A stretch of DNA of 64,000 bases from a virus. The stretch covers positions 1 through 64,000 of the IMG/VR virus record IMGVR_UViG_3300022699_000232; one strand, given 5' to 3'. The stretch's first letter is position 1. Every line of letters begins with the position of its first letter. Shown piece after piece: positions 49,810-59,149 of the stretch. Position numbers and translations under genes: made by a program. The notes beneath the pieces are model-generated. The model was given only the letters and a program-made list of their open reading frames with translations. It had not been told where the DNA came from and searched no databases.

Positions 49810-51252
49810 GTGGCTGAGACTTTTCTCGTCCTGCGAAGCAACGATACGAGCCCGCAACTCTTCTTCCACAATGGGTTCACCATCGATTCCTCAGGACTCG
49901 GTTCTCTTCCGGGCGCATCGCTCGAAGACCTAACCGCGCTCGGAGGCGTCCGCGACAACGTCAAGCAGAACAACCGCGTATTTACCTTCCTGGACATGAT
50001 CTTCGTGATCCAAGACGGCGTGATCTACCGGAGCACGGACGAGGCAACGACGTTCGCTTCGGACTTCACGTTCACCGGGACAACGGACGACTGGTACCCG
50101 CAAGTCATCGGACCCGTCCCGGTCATGGTCCAAGGCGCCATCAAGCTCGTGGGCTTCTACATGAGCGGCGTCAACATCTTCGTGTTCGAGTACGACCTCG
50201 CGGGCGATACCTGGTCGGACAGCGATACGACCGTAGACGTGACGACCGGAACTGCTGGTCAGACGGTTCCCGTCGTGTCTAACAACCTCGTCTATGTGCG
50301 CATCGGCGACATGTTTATCGCCTACGATCCGTCCTCTGGCGGAACCATCACCCTCTCAAGCTCCCTCTCGAATGAAGGCGCCGACCAGATGGTTCTCTGG
50401 AACGGCGGATTGTGGCTCGGTCCCATTACCGACGGCGCCCCAGCCCACGCCGGCATCGCGACGCTGGATGGTGCTTCCTGGGACGTGGATACGAACGGTG
50501 CCGACCTCGGCGTAGGGGCTTCGGACTTTCCTTCGACATCGAGCAAGGCGGGTCTCTTCGTCGACCCCAACACCAACAATCTGATCGTGATGTGGACGTC
50601 GGATGCAGGCAACTTCTTCGTCCACAGCATTACTCCTGGTCTTGTTGTCACAGACCTTACGGGAACCGTCGCCGGGTCATCGCTTACGACCCTAGGCACT
50701 TTCGGCGCTAACACTCGGTTCTGGCCTCACGTCACCCGCCAACCGGGGGGCACTTACGGCGTATTCATCTACGCCGCTCGTGGTCCGACGCCGAGCGATC
50801 CCATCGAGAAGTTCGAGTGGGTCGACGATGCAACGCAGATCATCGAGCACGGTGTGGTCGGTGGCTCCGGTGATATGGCGTTTCCTTACGCCATTCACGG
50901 CGGCGACTACAACGGGTTCTTCGTGGACGAGAAGCGCGTCCTTCAGACCGCGCAATCAGTGAATCCGAGCGGAATCACCGTCACTTGCCAGGTCTACCAG
51001 AACGGCGGAACGGTCCTCTCAGTGCGAGGACACCACGACAACGTGCAGGCGAACGTCAATAACCTGACCCTCGATCCGATGACCATCCTCAATCCGGCGG
51101 GAGATCCGGGTCTCTCCTTGGGCGGGTCGAACCCAGGTGCCCAAGTCGACAACGTTCCCGCCGACAAAACGCCGATCACCTTCGACTGGGATCAGATCGC
51201 TGATGGGTTTGTCACTGGCGACACCTACAACTATCAGCTTGAGGCGTTCTAG
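49810..51252 (+). CDS. Beta-propeller-like fibre protein (family member 3)
   Basis: 480 residues, GTG start. Blade strings such as 'MVQGAIKLVGFYMSGVNIFVFEYDL', 'SNNLVYVRIGDMFIAYDPSSGG', 'VLWNGGLWLGPITDGAPAHAGIATLDG' and 'GTYGVFIYAARGPTPSDPIEKFEW' and a C-terminal sandwich (VTCQVYQNGGTVLSVRGHHDN ... GDTYNYQLEAF) follow the plan of its three paralogues. It is the middle of three adjacent members, pointing to tandem duplication. Confidence 0.75.
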   Translation: MAETFLVLRSNDTSPQLFFHNGFTIDSSGLGSLPGASLEDLTALGGVRDNVKQNNRVFTFLDMIFVIQDGVIYRSTDEATTFASDFTFTGTTDDWYPQVIGPVPVMVQGAIKLVGFYMSGVNIFVFEYDLAGDTWSDSDTTVDVTTGTAGQTVPVVSNNLVYVRIGDMFIAYDPSSGGTITLSSSLSNEGADQMVLWNGGLWLGPITDGAPAHAGIATLDGASWDVDTNGADLGVGASDFPSTSSKAGLFVDPNTNNLIVMWTSDAGNFFVHSITPGLVVTDLTGTVAGSSLTTLGTFGANTRFWPHVTRQPGGTYGVFIYAARGPTPSDPIEKFEWVDDATQIIEHGVVGGSGDMAFPYAIHGGDYNGFFVDEKRVLQTAQSVNPSGITVTCQVYQNGGTVLSVRGHHDNVQANVNNLTLDPMTILNPAGDPGLSLGGSNPGAQVDNVPADKTPITFDWDQIADGFVTGDTYNYQLEAF

Positions 51253-51269
51253 GCGGATCGAGTTAGAGC

Positions 51270-52841
51270 ATGGCTACCGAATTCCTTGCGATGCACAACA
51301 AGTTCTCTGGCACCATCGGCAACGGTGTTGCCGTCTTTCGTGTGCTCAACGCAACTTCGGCCCAAGTCGGAAATGGGTTCGCCAGAAGAGAGCAGTTCTC
51401 CTCACAGTTTACCTTCGGGCTCCAGCGTGTCGTCCAGTTCAAAGGGGCCGAGGATCTCTATGCTGGGACTGGATCCGAGGGTGGTTCAGCCGGCGACGAT
51501 GGTGGAGTGTATAAGTACAACCCCTCAACAAGCAATTGGGACCAAGTGGTTAGTGAGGGGAGCTTTACCGAGGGATTCGATACCACAATGGGGCATCTCT
51601 TCGTGGGCCCTTACGTGGTATTCGTTAACGGCGAACCACATCTTGCTGTTCTAGCGCCCGGTAATAACAACGCTCGATTCCAGGGCGCCCGCTCGGTCGA
51701 TGGTTCGACCTGGTCATTTTCGGCCGCATCCGATTTCTCTGGGTCTGTAGATGCCGAGCGTGAAGCGGACTGCTGGAACAGCCATGTCTTCGGAAACGCT
51801 ATCTATACGTTCATCGAGGACGATGTCACCTTCTCAGCAACCGAGGGCTGGTTTGCCGTCTCTTATGATCCCGCAGCACAATCAGTCTCGCTTCACACGG
51901 TCGACTCCGGCTTGCACGGAGGCGGCGGCTCTAACAAGCAGGCGGCTGTTTGTTTTCTCAACGGACGACGATGGCTCATCAACTCGTGGCCCGGCGGCGG
52001 TGCGGACGAACCTCCGGTGGTTGTCGAATGGCCGGCGGGTCAGAACATTTCGTCCTCGCTTAATCGTTTGGTGCTTGAGTCTGGCGGTACTCCTTTTGGA
52101 AACAATCGTTGTGCATTATTCACCGACGGGACATTCCTTTACGCCCTCTACTACTACCAGAGTGTTGGGGACTCTGGTGGTGGCTGGCACATGATGAAGC
52201 TGCAAGAGAGTGGTGCCGGTCTTGCAATCGTGTCGGACCTGACCGATGTCGTACTTCCGGCCTCTGTCGGTCGAAATAGTGGTGCGGGTGGCCACTTCAC
52301 TTGGATGTTCGACCAGGAAGTCAATCCAGGCGGTGTGCCTGAGATTCGTCTCTACCATGATTCTGGTGCGTCGTGGGATGTCTACAAATGGAATGGTGAC
52401 TCTGCTTTGATCGGTGCTGGCGGATCACCAAATGATTCTGGAGCCACTGATGGCATCATGATCCCTGGCGGACCAAACTCAGACGACCAACCGATCTGGT
52501 GGTCCGACGGTCCCGATGGCGGTTCCGTCAACATCGAGTTTGAGCCGGCGACAAGCGGAGATGTAATCACGCCTGCGCTAGGCGGAGAGAGGCTGCGGTT
52601 CAAGATCTATGGACCGCTCGGAACTGAGACGGTAAACGTCAGAGTCTTCTTTGGCGAAGATGACGAATTTCAATTTCAGCAGGCCAGTCTCTCAGATGCT
52701 TCTCACGGCACCATCGTCAGTGACGAAATCCAGGGTCTCACGGCTGACGGTTCGACGATCTACGCCGTCACGGCCGGCTATCCCGGTGTTACGACCGGCG
52801 AACCGATCACAACGCAGTTGTACGTAGAGATCCAACCGTAG
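51270..52841 (+). CDS. Beta-propeller-like fibre protein (family member 4)
   Basis: 523 residues. 'VVQFKGAEDLYAGTG', 'FVNGEPHLAVLAPGNNNARFQGARSVDGSTWSF', 'CFLNGRRWLINSWPGG', 'LFTDGTFLYALYYYQ' and 'WMFDQEVNPGGVPEIRLYHDSG' give propeller blades; the C-terminal sandwich (LRFKIYGPLGTETVNVRVFFGEDDEF ... IQGLTADGSTIYAVTAGYPG) is closest to that of the member at 21911. Member 1 shares its 'F-x-x-x-Q-x-x-GL-x-A-D-G-x-x-x-Y' ending, linking distant blocks. Confidence 0.75.
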   Translation: MATEFLAMHNKFSGTIGNGVAVFRVLNATSAQVGNGFARREQFSSQFTFGLQRVVQFKGAEDLYAGTGSEGGSAGDDGGVYKYNPSTSNWDQVVSEGSFTEGFDTTMGHLFVGPYVVFVNGEPHLAVLAPGNNNARFQGARSVDGSTWSFSAASDFSGSVDAEREADCWNSHVFGNAIYTFIEDDVTFSATEGWFAVSYDPAAQSVSLHTVDSGLHGGGGSNKQAAVCFLNGRRWLINSWPGGGADEPPVVVEWPAGQNISSSLNRLVLESGGTPFGNNRCALFTDGTFLYALYYYQSVGDSGGGWHMMKLQESGAGLAIVSDLTDVVLPASVGRNSGAGGHFTWMFDQEVNPGGVPEIRLYHDSGASWDVYKWNGDSALIGAGGSPNDSGATDGIMIPGGPNSDDQPIWWSDGPDGGSVNIEFEPATSGDVITPALGGERLRFKIYGPLGTETVNVRVFFGEDDEFQFQQASLSDASHGTIVSDEIQGLTADGSTIYAVTAGYPGVTTGEPITTQLYVEIQP

Positions 52842-52850
52842 GCGTTCGCA

Positions 52851-53615
52851 ATGCCGTTTAGCTCCGGATTACTCCACAGCTTTAGGCCGCGACAGCTTGC
52901 TTCTTTCTCCTCCGGTCTGCTCCACTCACTGGTGCAGGGACCAGGTCGTCAGTTCACTGGTCTTACGGAAGACGAGGCGGAGTTCCCGCCGGCACAGGTC
53001 TACAGCGCCTCTACTGGGGATGTCATCATCACCGCTCCAGCACGTCAGTACGGGGGTACGTCGAGCGCCATTACGGTCTTGCCGCCTGCGCAGGTCTATA
53101 GTGGTAACGTTGGTGATGTTGTCCCTCCTATCGTCAGCGCATTTGGCTTCGGCGGCACAACCGGTGGTGAGGTGATCTTTACCATTCTCCCGGCCCCTCT
53201 CAATCTGACGGCTACGGTTGTGGACGCGGGCGATGTGGACCTGGTGTGGATCGATGCAAGTAGCGGCGGAGCCGATGGGTTCCGCGTCGAACGCTCGTTG
53301 ACGGGGCAGAATACCTGGGAAGAGATCGGCGAAACCGAGCCCACGGAGACGAGCTTCCGGGATCGGTTCGCCATCCCCCTTGTCACCTACGACTACCGCG
53401 TATTCGCCTTCGATTCGGTGGGTGATTCGCTTCCATCGAATATTGCGATGGCGACGACGCCTCTTCCTCCGAACATCTCGACTCCCCCACCGCCAACGAC
53501 TCCTGCTGACCCACAGCGCAATAAGCTGAAGCCATCGGAGGTCGAGTTCCTCAGTCCTGGTGTTTACGGTCTCGAAGAGGATGATGAGGGGAACATCACT
53601 GGGAACAAGCTATGA
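52851..53615 (+). CDS. FN3-domain virion protein with a C-terminal 'SPGVY' tag
   Basis: 254 residues. N-terminus with two copies of 'FSSGLLHS', then two strand-rich stretches each ending 'PPAQVYS'. Residues ~120-205 form a fibronectin type III domain (PLNLTATVVDAGDVDLVWIDAS ... YDYRVFAFDSVGDSLPSN). After a proline-rich hinge the last 30 residues (KLKPSEVEFLSPGVYGLEED ... GNITGNKL) are repeated at the end of the next protein, so this is a shared tag, perhaps a docking peptide. Confidence 0.75.
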   Translation: MPFSSGLLHSFRPRQLASFSSGLLHSLVQGPGRQFTGLTEDEAEFPPAQVYSASTGDVIITAPARQYGGTSSAITVLPPAQVYSGNVGDVVPPIVSAFGFGGTTGGEVIFTILPAPLNLTATVVDAGDVDLVWIDASSGGADGFRVERSLTGQNTWEEIGETEPTETSFRDRFAIPLVTYDYRVFAFDSVGDSLPSNIAMATTPLPPNISTPPPPTTPADPQRNKLKPSEVEFLSPGVYGLEEDDEGNITGNKL

Positions 53616-53660
53616 TGGTCGGCGCAATTCGTCGCCGCCTTACGATTTGCGAGTAATCCT

Positions 53661-54203
53661 GTGCCACCTCCTCAGTCGTCTATAGGACCGACGTTCGATC
53701 ACTTTACGACCAGTGGCGCACCTAGCTCTAGCGGTCCGATCTTCGATCACGTCGCAGAGGCAGCACCCACAACCTCACTCGGTGCGGTTGCAGATCGGTT
53801 CACCTCCGCAAACCCCAGCGATTCCGCCGGACCGATCTTCGATCACATAGCGGAAGGGATTCCGGGGGCCTCGTTCGGACCAGTAAGCGACGCCTTCTCG
53901 CTCATCGGAATTTCGGCTGTTGGGCCCGTGTTCGACCACGAAACCGAAGCCACGCTACCAGCAAATGACGTGCATGGACCCGTCATCGACTCTTTTGCCC
54001 AGAAGGGGGTGGATGCCGTCGGCCCTGTGTTCGATCATGTGGTGGCAACTATCTCACCTCTTACCGTCAGCGACCCTGAATCGCTCATCCCGGTCGACGT
54101 CGAGCGTAACCAGTTGGATCCTCAGGACGTAGAATACCTTAGCCCCGGCGTCTATTCTGGCGAGAAGGATCCTGAGGGGAACATCACAGGCAATAAGTTC
54201 TGA
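53661..54203 (+). CDS. Protein with repeated GPxFDH motif and the same C-terminal tag
   Basis: 180 residues, GTG start (weak ribosome binding site). 'GP-x-FDH' or a close variant occurs six times at ~18-24 residue spacing (GPTFDHF, GPIFDHV, GPIFDHI, GPVFDHE, GPVIDSF, GPVFDHV), with 'LGAVADRF' and 'FGPVSDAF' as two more worn copies. The end (NQLDPQDVEYLSPGVYSG ... GNITGNKF) copies the FN3 protein's tag. A regular histidine-bearing repeat suits a trimeric, metal-binding shaft, but that is inference. Confidence 0.65.
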   Translation: MPPPQSSIGPTFDHFTTSGAPSSSGPIFDHVAEAAPTTSLGAVADRFTSANPSDSAGPIFDHIAEGIPGASFGPVSDAFSLIGISAVGPVFDHETEATLPANDVHGPVIDSFAQKGVDAVGPVFDHVVATISPLTVSDPESLIPVDVERNQLDPQDVEYLSPGVYSGEKDPEGNITGNKF

Positions 54204-54218
54204 GGATGTGGAGCAGCT

Positions 54219-55286
54219 ATGGCCTTTGTCTACCCTGACCGAGTCAAGGAGCAGTCGTCTACTACGGGTACCGGCGACCTTACCCTTGCTGGGGCCGTTC
54301 CGGGGTTCCGCACCTTCGATACAGGCGTGGCGGTTGGCAACCAGACCTACTACACCATCGTCTTGGACTCCAACAACACCTGGGAAGTGGGTATCGGCAC
54401 GCTCACAGGAAGTAACATCCTTCAGCGCACAACCGTCCTCGCTTCCTCGAACGCGAACCTCCTCGTCAACTTCGCTTCCGGAACGAAGATCGTCAGCGCT
54501 GTCGTTGCGTCTCAGTTCTTCGCTCAGACGCTTCTCACCTCAGCCCACGCTACGCTCAACCATTCCGGAATCCCCGGGGTCCCGGCTCCCGAGTCCTTCA
54601 CCTCCGCCAGTCATGATCTCGTCGACCACACGGCAGCACCCTTCAATCTCCTCGACGTAACGGCACACGAGTCGGTCAATCACCTCGCTCCGCCCTTCAA
54701 CTTGCTGGACGAGCCGACGCATGATCTGTTGGACCACACCGGTCTTCCGGGCGTAAGCAGCTTCGATTCGTCTGCTCACGCTACTACTAACCACACAGGT
54801 CTTCCGGGTGTTCCGCCTCCAGAGTCTTTCACCAATGCGGTCCACGCTGTCACAGACCACGCCAGTATCCCGGGCGTGTTCTCGCTTGCGACTCACGCGG
54901 CGACTAACCATGCCGGAATTCCGGGTGTTCCCGGGGCGCTCCAGTTCGCGACGCACACGTTCGGTCCGACCTCGTCCAACATCTCCTTCTCTGTCGGGTT
55001 CACACCCTTCATGCTGGTCGTGCTTTACGAGCTTTCCGACACAGGAGGCGGAGTCGGTGTTGCATTCGGAACCAATAGCGGAGATCAGTCGACTGGCACT
55101 CTGAACTTCGGCGCTACGTCATCCTGGGAGCATATCCCCGAACGTGTGATCTCGTCGTCCTCTCAGAATCCGGACAACGTCATCTATACGCTCTCCACGT
55201 TCGGCGGGGGCACGGTCACGCTTACGAGTTCCGGCGACACCTCGGCCGACACCGTGAGCGGCAGAGTTTTTGTTTTCGGTAACTAA
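54219..55286 (+). CDS. Fibre with DHTGIPGV repeats (type A, copy 1)
   Basis: 355 residues. N-terminal ~100 residues (VYPDRVKEQSSTTGTGDLTLAGAVPGFRTFD ... TWEVGIGTLTG ... FASGTK) are a common phage-fibre beta domain. Residues ~105-240 hold about seven repeats of the H-x3-[DN]-H-x-x-[IL]-PGV type (ATLNHSGIPGV, LLDHTGLPGV, ATTNHTGLPGV, AVTDHASIPGV, ATNHAGIPGV). The last ~110 are a beta tip. Paralogue at 59150. Likely a trimeric fibre with a histidine-lined shaft. Confidence 0.8.
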   Translation: MAFVYPDRVKEQSSTTGTGDLTLAGAVPGFRTFDTGVAVGNQTYYTIVLDSNNTWEVGIGTLTGSNILQRTTVLASSNANLLVNFASGTKIVSAVVASQFFAQTLLTSAHATLNHSGIPGVPAPESFTSASHDLVDHTAAPFNLLDVTAHESVNHLAPPFNLLDEPTHDLLDHTGLPGVSSFDSSAHATTNHTGLPGVPPPESFTNAVHAVTDHASIPGVFSLATHAATNHAGIPGVPGALQFATHTFGPTSSNISFSVGFTPFMLVVLYELSDTGGGVGVAFGTNSGDQSTGTLNFGATSSWEHIPERVISSSSQNPDNVIYTLSTFGGGTVTLTSSGDTSADTVSGRVFVFGN

Positions 55287-55300
55287 AGGAACCCGAGCAG

Positions 55301-57268
55301 ATGTCGATCAGCGAATTTTCGATCTCTGAGGGCTCCGTTTCTGAGACGGAGGCGGGTTCCGGTGTCCTTGCCGGACCGTCGCACCAGTTCGATGCGGTGA
55401 ATGTCAAGTTCCGCCACGGCGAGCGCTACATCTCGGATGCCGCAGACAAGAAGTTCTTGGGCATCCCAAGAGGTGTCTATCTCGGATTCGTACCCTCTTT
55501 CGGCACTAACGATGTGCTTACTCTCTCGCCAGATCCCATGTTTGGCGTCTCGTTCGCTCGCGTTACGTCACAGGACGACCCGCTCTACAGCGTGGATGTC
55601 TTCGTGCAGACAGACGTGATACTCGACTTTTCAAATCACAATGCGTTCCCTGTGAACGTCGTCTTGAAGACGCGAGGTGCTCTGGGCTTTCCTCACTCAG
55701 CCGAGATCGTGACTCAATCGGCGGCTCCTACTCAGCCGACCGAGATCTTGCTCGGCGTGGTCACGGCTCCTCAAACCATCAGCGTCGCGGAGCCGTTCAA
55801 CCGCGATACGCCCTATGCCTATTCAGGCGCACCGCTCGGTTATGGGTTCATGAAGAGTAATGCGGTCGATGAGCTTCTGGCCGCCATCGCCCTCAATGCC
55901 GAAATTGCCGACGCGCGCGTAGACCTGGCGGGGACGACTCAGGCATCCTTGGATGATCGTCTGGAGGCGGATGGTGATGCCTCTGCAATGGCGGATCGAC
56001 TGGGTAAGGAGACGCAATCCATCCTGGCGGGCGATTTCGTTCTCACCTCGCCGACCTCGGTCGTCAACATCAGCAGTGGGTTCGCTGCCTTCCATCGCAG
56101 CGCTGCCAGCCTAACACCTATCGAGGACTTCGAGGGATTCGCCTCCGAGACGCGTCCTGGTGCCGTGACGAGTGGCACTATCCCCTCTCCTTCACCAGCC
56201 GGTGCGATGACGGACAATGTTCGCAACGTCTGCGCGATCATCGATGCGACGACGCAAGCTCGAATTACCAGCGACGCGCGAGCGGTCGCGTTCGGACGTC
56301 TCAGTCTTGACGAGATCACACTATCTGGGACGGAGATCACGTTCACGAACTCCAGCACCACGGTTACCGGTGTCGGGACCCTCTTCACATCTGAGGTGGA
56401 AGAGGGGGACATCATCCAAGACCCTGTGGGGGGCGGGCTTTACGAGGTTGCTTCGACGCCCGTCAGCGATACGTCGCTTACGCTGTCTGACCCGTTTCCA
56501 GGAACGACGACTCCTCCGGCAACGGCGCCGACGCTACGACGTCGATTCGAGTTGAACGCGCGAACGCGCACTGGGCCCGACTCAGACACGCCCTTCACCC
56601 TTCCGGCAAGTACGATTCGCGTCTTTTTTACGGCTTGGCGCAAGATCGAGGAGAGTCAGTTCGACTATCTGCCTTTTCTTTCCCGCGGCTTCGAAGAGGA
56701 ACCGATTCCGACGGCTACGACCTCTCTCGAAGGCAAGGCGTTGCTGGCCTCCAACATCTCAGAGGGTCAAGCTGGATCTGTCTTTCAGGTGCAGCAACAA
56801 AGCGCGCAGGTCGGACCGAATCACATTCACACGATGGATTTCGATGGTGCTGTCCTCGGTGCGCCCGGCATCGCTGACATCACACAACGTGGCCCCATCG
56901 GAGCGCCTGGACCGCCCGGCTCTGGTGGAGTTCCGGGTCCGGCAGGTCCTACCGGATCTACAGGAGTCGGTTTCACGAACTTCGATTCAGCGAATCTCTT
57001 CCGTGAGAGCGGACTCTTCCAGCACGCAGTCTTGGGGAGCGGTGCTCAGTACAGCTTTTCCACAACAATGTCTGGGACGGAGGTCTTGTTCCTGACCGGC
57101 GGTAACTCTGAATGGTACTCACCTTTCGTATTCGACTCCGACGATCATTGGCAGATTGACGACATCACCATCGTAAGTGGATTGAACGTCCGGTTGGACG
57201 CACGCGTCCCGACCGGAAGCACTCCATCGGCTGAAGTACGTTTCTTTCTTAACGCGGCTACTAGGTAG
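55301..57268 (+). CDS. Collagen-like tail fibre (type B, copy 1)
   Basis: 655 residues. Residues ~30-190 are a conserved beta domain (VNVKFRHGERYISDAADKKFLGIPRGVYLGF ...), then a ~330-residue beta middle shared with copies 2 and 3 (LPFLSRGFEEEPIPTATTSLEGKALLA...). Residues ~530-556 (56890-56970) are a Gly-x-Y collagen-like run with several Pro in the Y position (GAPGPPG, GVPGPAG), followed by a ~100-residue tip. Collagen-like runs form trimeric rods in phage fibres. Confidence 0.85.
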   Translation: MSISEFSISEGSVSETEAGSGVLAGPSHQFDAVNVKFRHGERYISDAADKKFLGIPRGVYLGFVPSFGTNDVLTLSPDPMFGVSFARVTSQDDPLYSVDVFVQTDVILDFSNHNAFPVNVVLKTRGALGFPHSAEIVTQSAAPTQPTEILLGVVTAPQTISVAEPFNRDTPYAYSGAPLGYGFMKSNAVDELLAAIALNAEIADARVDLAGTTQASLDDRLEADGDASAMADRLGKETQSILAGDFVLTSPTSVVNISSGFAAFHRSAASLTPIEDFEGFASETRPGAVTSGTIPSPSPAGAMTDNVRNVCAIIDATTQARITSDARAVAFGRLSLDEITLSGTEITFTNSSTTVTGVGTLFTSEVEEGDIIQDPVGGGLYEVASTPVSDTSLTLSDPFPGTTTPPATAPTLRRRFELNARTRTGPDSDTPFTLPASTIRVFFTAWRKIEESQFDYLPFLSRGFEEEPIPTATTSLEGKALLASNISEGQAGSVFQVQQQSAQVGPNHIHTMDFDGAVLGAPGIADITQRGPIGAPGPPGSGGVPGPAGPTGSTGVGFTNFDSANLFRESGLFQHAVLGSGAQYSFSTTMSGTEVLFLTGGNSEWYSPFVFDSDDHWQIDDITIVSGLNVRLDARVPTGSTPSAEVRFFLNAATR

Positions 57269-57275
57269 GAGAGCG

Positions 57276-59141
57276 ATGGCCGTCTACCCACGCCAGGTTT
57301 TCACGCAGGAGAACGCTCTCGTTGGCTTCAACGAGGACTACAAGTCCTCTCCGCTCGGGAAGAAATTCGCCGGGCAGCCGAAGGGCGTATACGTGGGATT
57401 CGCCCCGACTACCGCTGGTTCTGTGCTGTCGCTGGAGACGGATACATCAGAGGGCTATTCGGTCGTAAAGGTCCCATCACAGGCTGATCCAAGCGGTCTC
57501 GATATCATCACAGATCAATCCATCGCGCTTGACTTCAGCAGTCAAACCATCGGCGATTTCCCGATGCAGGTACTTGCGCGAGCAAGCTACATGGCAGACG
57601 GTAGTGTTCCGACAACAGCGGAAATCTTCTCGCGCTCGGGCAGTGCCACGCCGGCCTTCGACGAGGTGCTCATCTGCGTCGTCGATGGTCCGCCTGGAGC
57701 CATCAGCGCACGATTCGACGCATCTCTAGGTGAGCGCGATGAGCCGTTGGCGTTCTCCGGCGTCAACTTCGGCTTCATGCCTGGCGGGTCAATCGAGGAT
57801 TTGCAGGCAGCGGCCGACATCGTCGACGAGGTCGTCGCCGCGAGGCAAGGGTTCGACGGGACCGACCATCCTGATCTAGATGCTCGTATCTCCGAAGACT
57901 ACAGCGCGGAGTCGATGGCGGGGCGTCTGTCGCCGCTTTTCAGAGCATTGCGCAGCAACGACTACGCGGTCTCCGCAGGCGATTCGAGTGTTGTCGTCTC
58001 CGGCTCGTTCACAGAGATCGACCGCGACTTCGGCCCGGAACTGACTCTGAGCGGGAACGGTGACGAGACGACCGTCGGCGCCGTTGCGGCGCCTAATGAT
58101 TCGATCCGAAACGTTGCCATCGTCGTCGATGCCGATACGGGATACCGCCCCGTAGATGATCCGACGGATCGCCGCATCGTCTTTGCGCGTATAGAGGGTC
58201 CGAACGAGACCGCCGTTGGTGGTACGTGGACATTCACTAACGCGCTCACGGATGTAAGCGGGGCTGATGGGCAAGCAACAACCGAAATGGAGGTTGGCGA
58301 TACTATCCTCGGCGCTGACGGCAAGTACTACGAGATCGAGACGATCATCGACAACAACAACATCGAGCTTCGTACGGCTTACCAGGGTCCGACTGCGACG
58401 GTGGATACGCAGACCATCCGCCGTTGGCAACTGCGTCTGAAGAAGATCAACGACCTCAACGTAGAAGTCGATGCTTCCTTCGCATCACAGGTTATCGTTC
58501 GATTCTTCTTCCCGGCATTCGTGTCGATGGAGCAAAGCAACTTCGACTGGAAGATGGCCATGCATACGGCAGGGGAGCGAGAGCCGTTGCCATCTGCATC
58601 TACGACTGTCCCAGGTGCCGTGAGGCTCGCTACCTCCGGCGCACGTCTCGGCGCCGTCAAAATCCAGAACGCTGGTGTACCTGTTGGCGGCGGACCCTTT
58701 CATACGATCAACTTCAGCGCTCCAAACGCCTCAGTTGTCACAGTTTCAGGGTCTCCTGGCGAGGTCGAAGTTGTTGAAATCGGTCCACAGGGTGCTACCG
58801 GCCCCCCGGGGGCAAGCGGTGGCCCAGGTCCGCCGGGGGGCCCGGGTCCTGGTTATAGCGCCCTAAACACGTTCGAACTCAGTAGTGAGTTCGCCGGCGT
58901 TAGTGGGTCGGCTATGATGTTCTCGTTTACTCGGGATATGGGACACAACATCCGGTACTTACACGGCAATGTCGCTAGATTCCGAGACTTCGGCTCTTTC
59001 GTTTCCACGCAAGACCCACTGGAAATTCTCGACGTCACCGCAGCTAGTGCGACGGAAGGGAAGATCGACGTCTCTCTCGGAACCTCCGGTTCCACAAACG
59101 ATCATGCCGCTACACTGTTTCTTAGCTCGGCAGGTGACTAG
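57276..59141 (+). CDS. Collagen-like tail fibre (type B, copy 2)
   Basis: 621 residues, same plan as copy 1: 'KFAGQPKGVYVGFAP' N-terminal domain, long beta middle (including 'YEIETIIDNNNIELRTAYQG'), 'NFDWKMAMHTAGEREPLPSASTTVPGAVRLA', a Gly-x-Y run (GPQGATGPPGASGGPGPPGG, ~58782-58854) and a tip with 'FTRDMGHNIRYLHGNVARF'. It lacks ~30 residues at the N-terminus compared with copy 1. Confidence 0.85.
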   Translation: MAVYPRQVFTQENALVGFNEDYKSSPLGKKFAGQPKGVYVGFAPTTAGSVLSLETDTSEGYSVVKVPSQADPSGLDIITDQSIALDFSSQTIGDFPMQVLARASYMADGSVPTTAEIFSRSGSATPAFDEVLICVVDGPPGAISARFDASLGERDEPLAFSGVNFGFMPGGSIEDLQAAADIVDEVVAARQGFDGTDHPDLDARISEDYSAESMAGRLSPLFRALRSNDYAVSAGDSSVVVSGSFTEIDRDFGPELTLSGNGDETTVGAVAAPNDSIRNVAIVVDADTGYRPVDDPTDRRIVFARIEGPNETAVGGTWTFTNALTDVSGADGQATTEMEVGDTILGADGKYYEIETIIDNNNIELRTAYQGPTATVDTQTIRRWQLRLKKINDLNVEVDASFASQVIVRFFFPAFVSMEQSNFDWKMAMHTAGEREPLPSASTTVPGAVRLATSGARLGAVKIQNAGVPVGGGPFHTINFSAPNASVVTVSGSPGEVEVVEIGPQGATGPPGASGGPGPPGGPGPGYSALNTFELSSEFAGVSGSAMMFSFTRDMGHNIRYLHGNVARFRDFGSFVSTQDPLEILDVTAASATEGKIDVSLGTSGSTNDHAATLFLSSAGD

Positions 59142-59149
59142 GAGATCGG

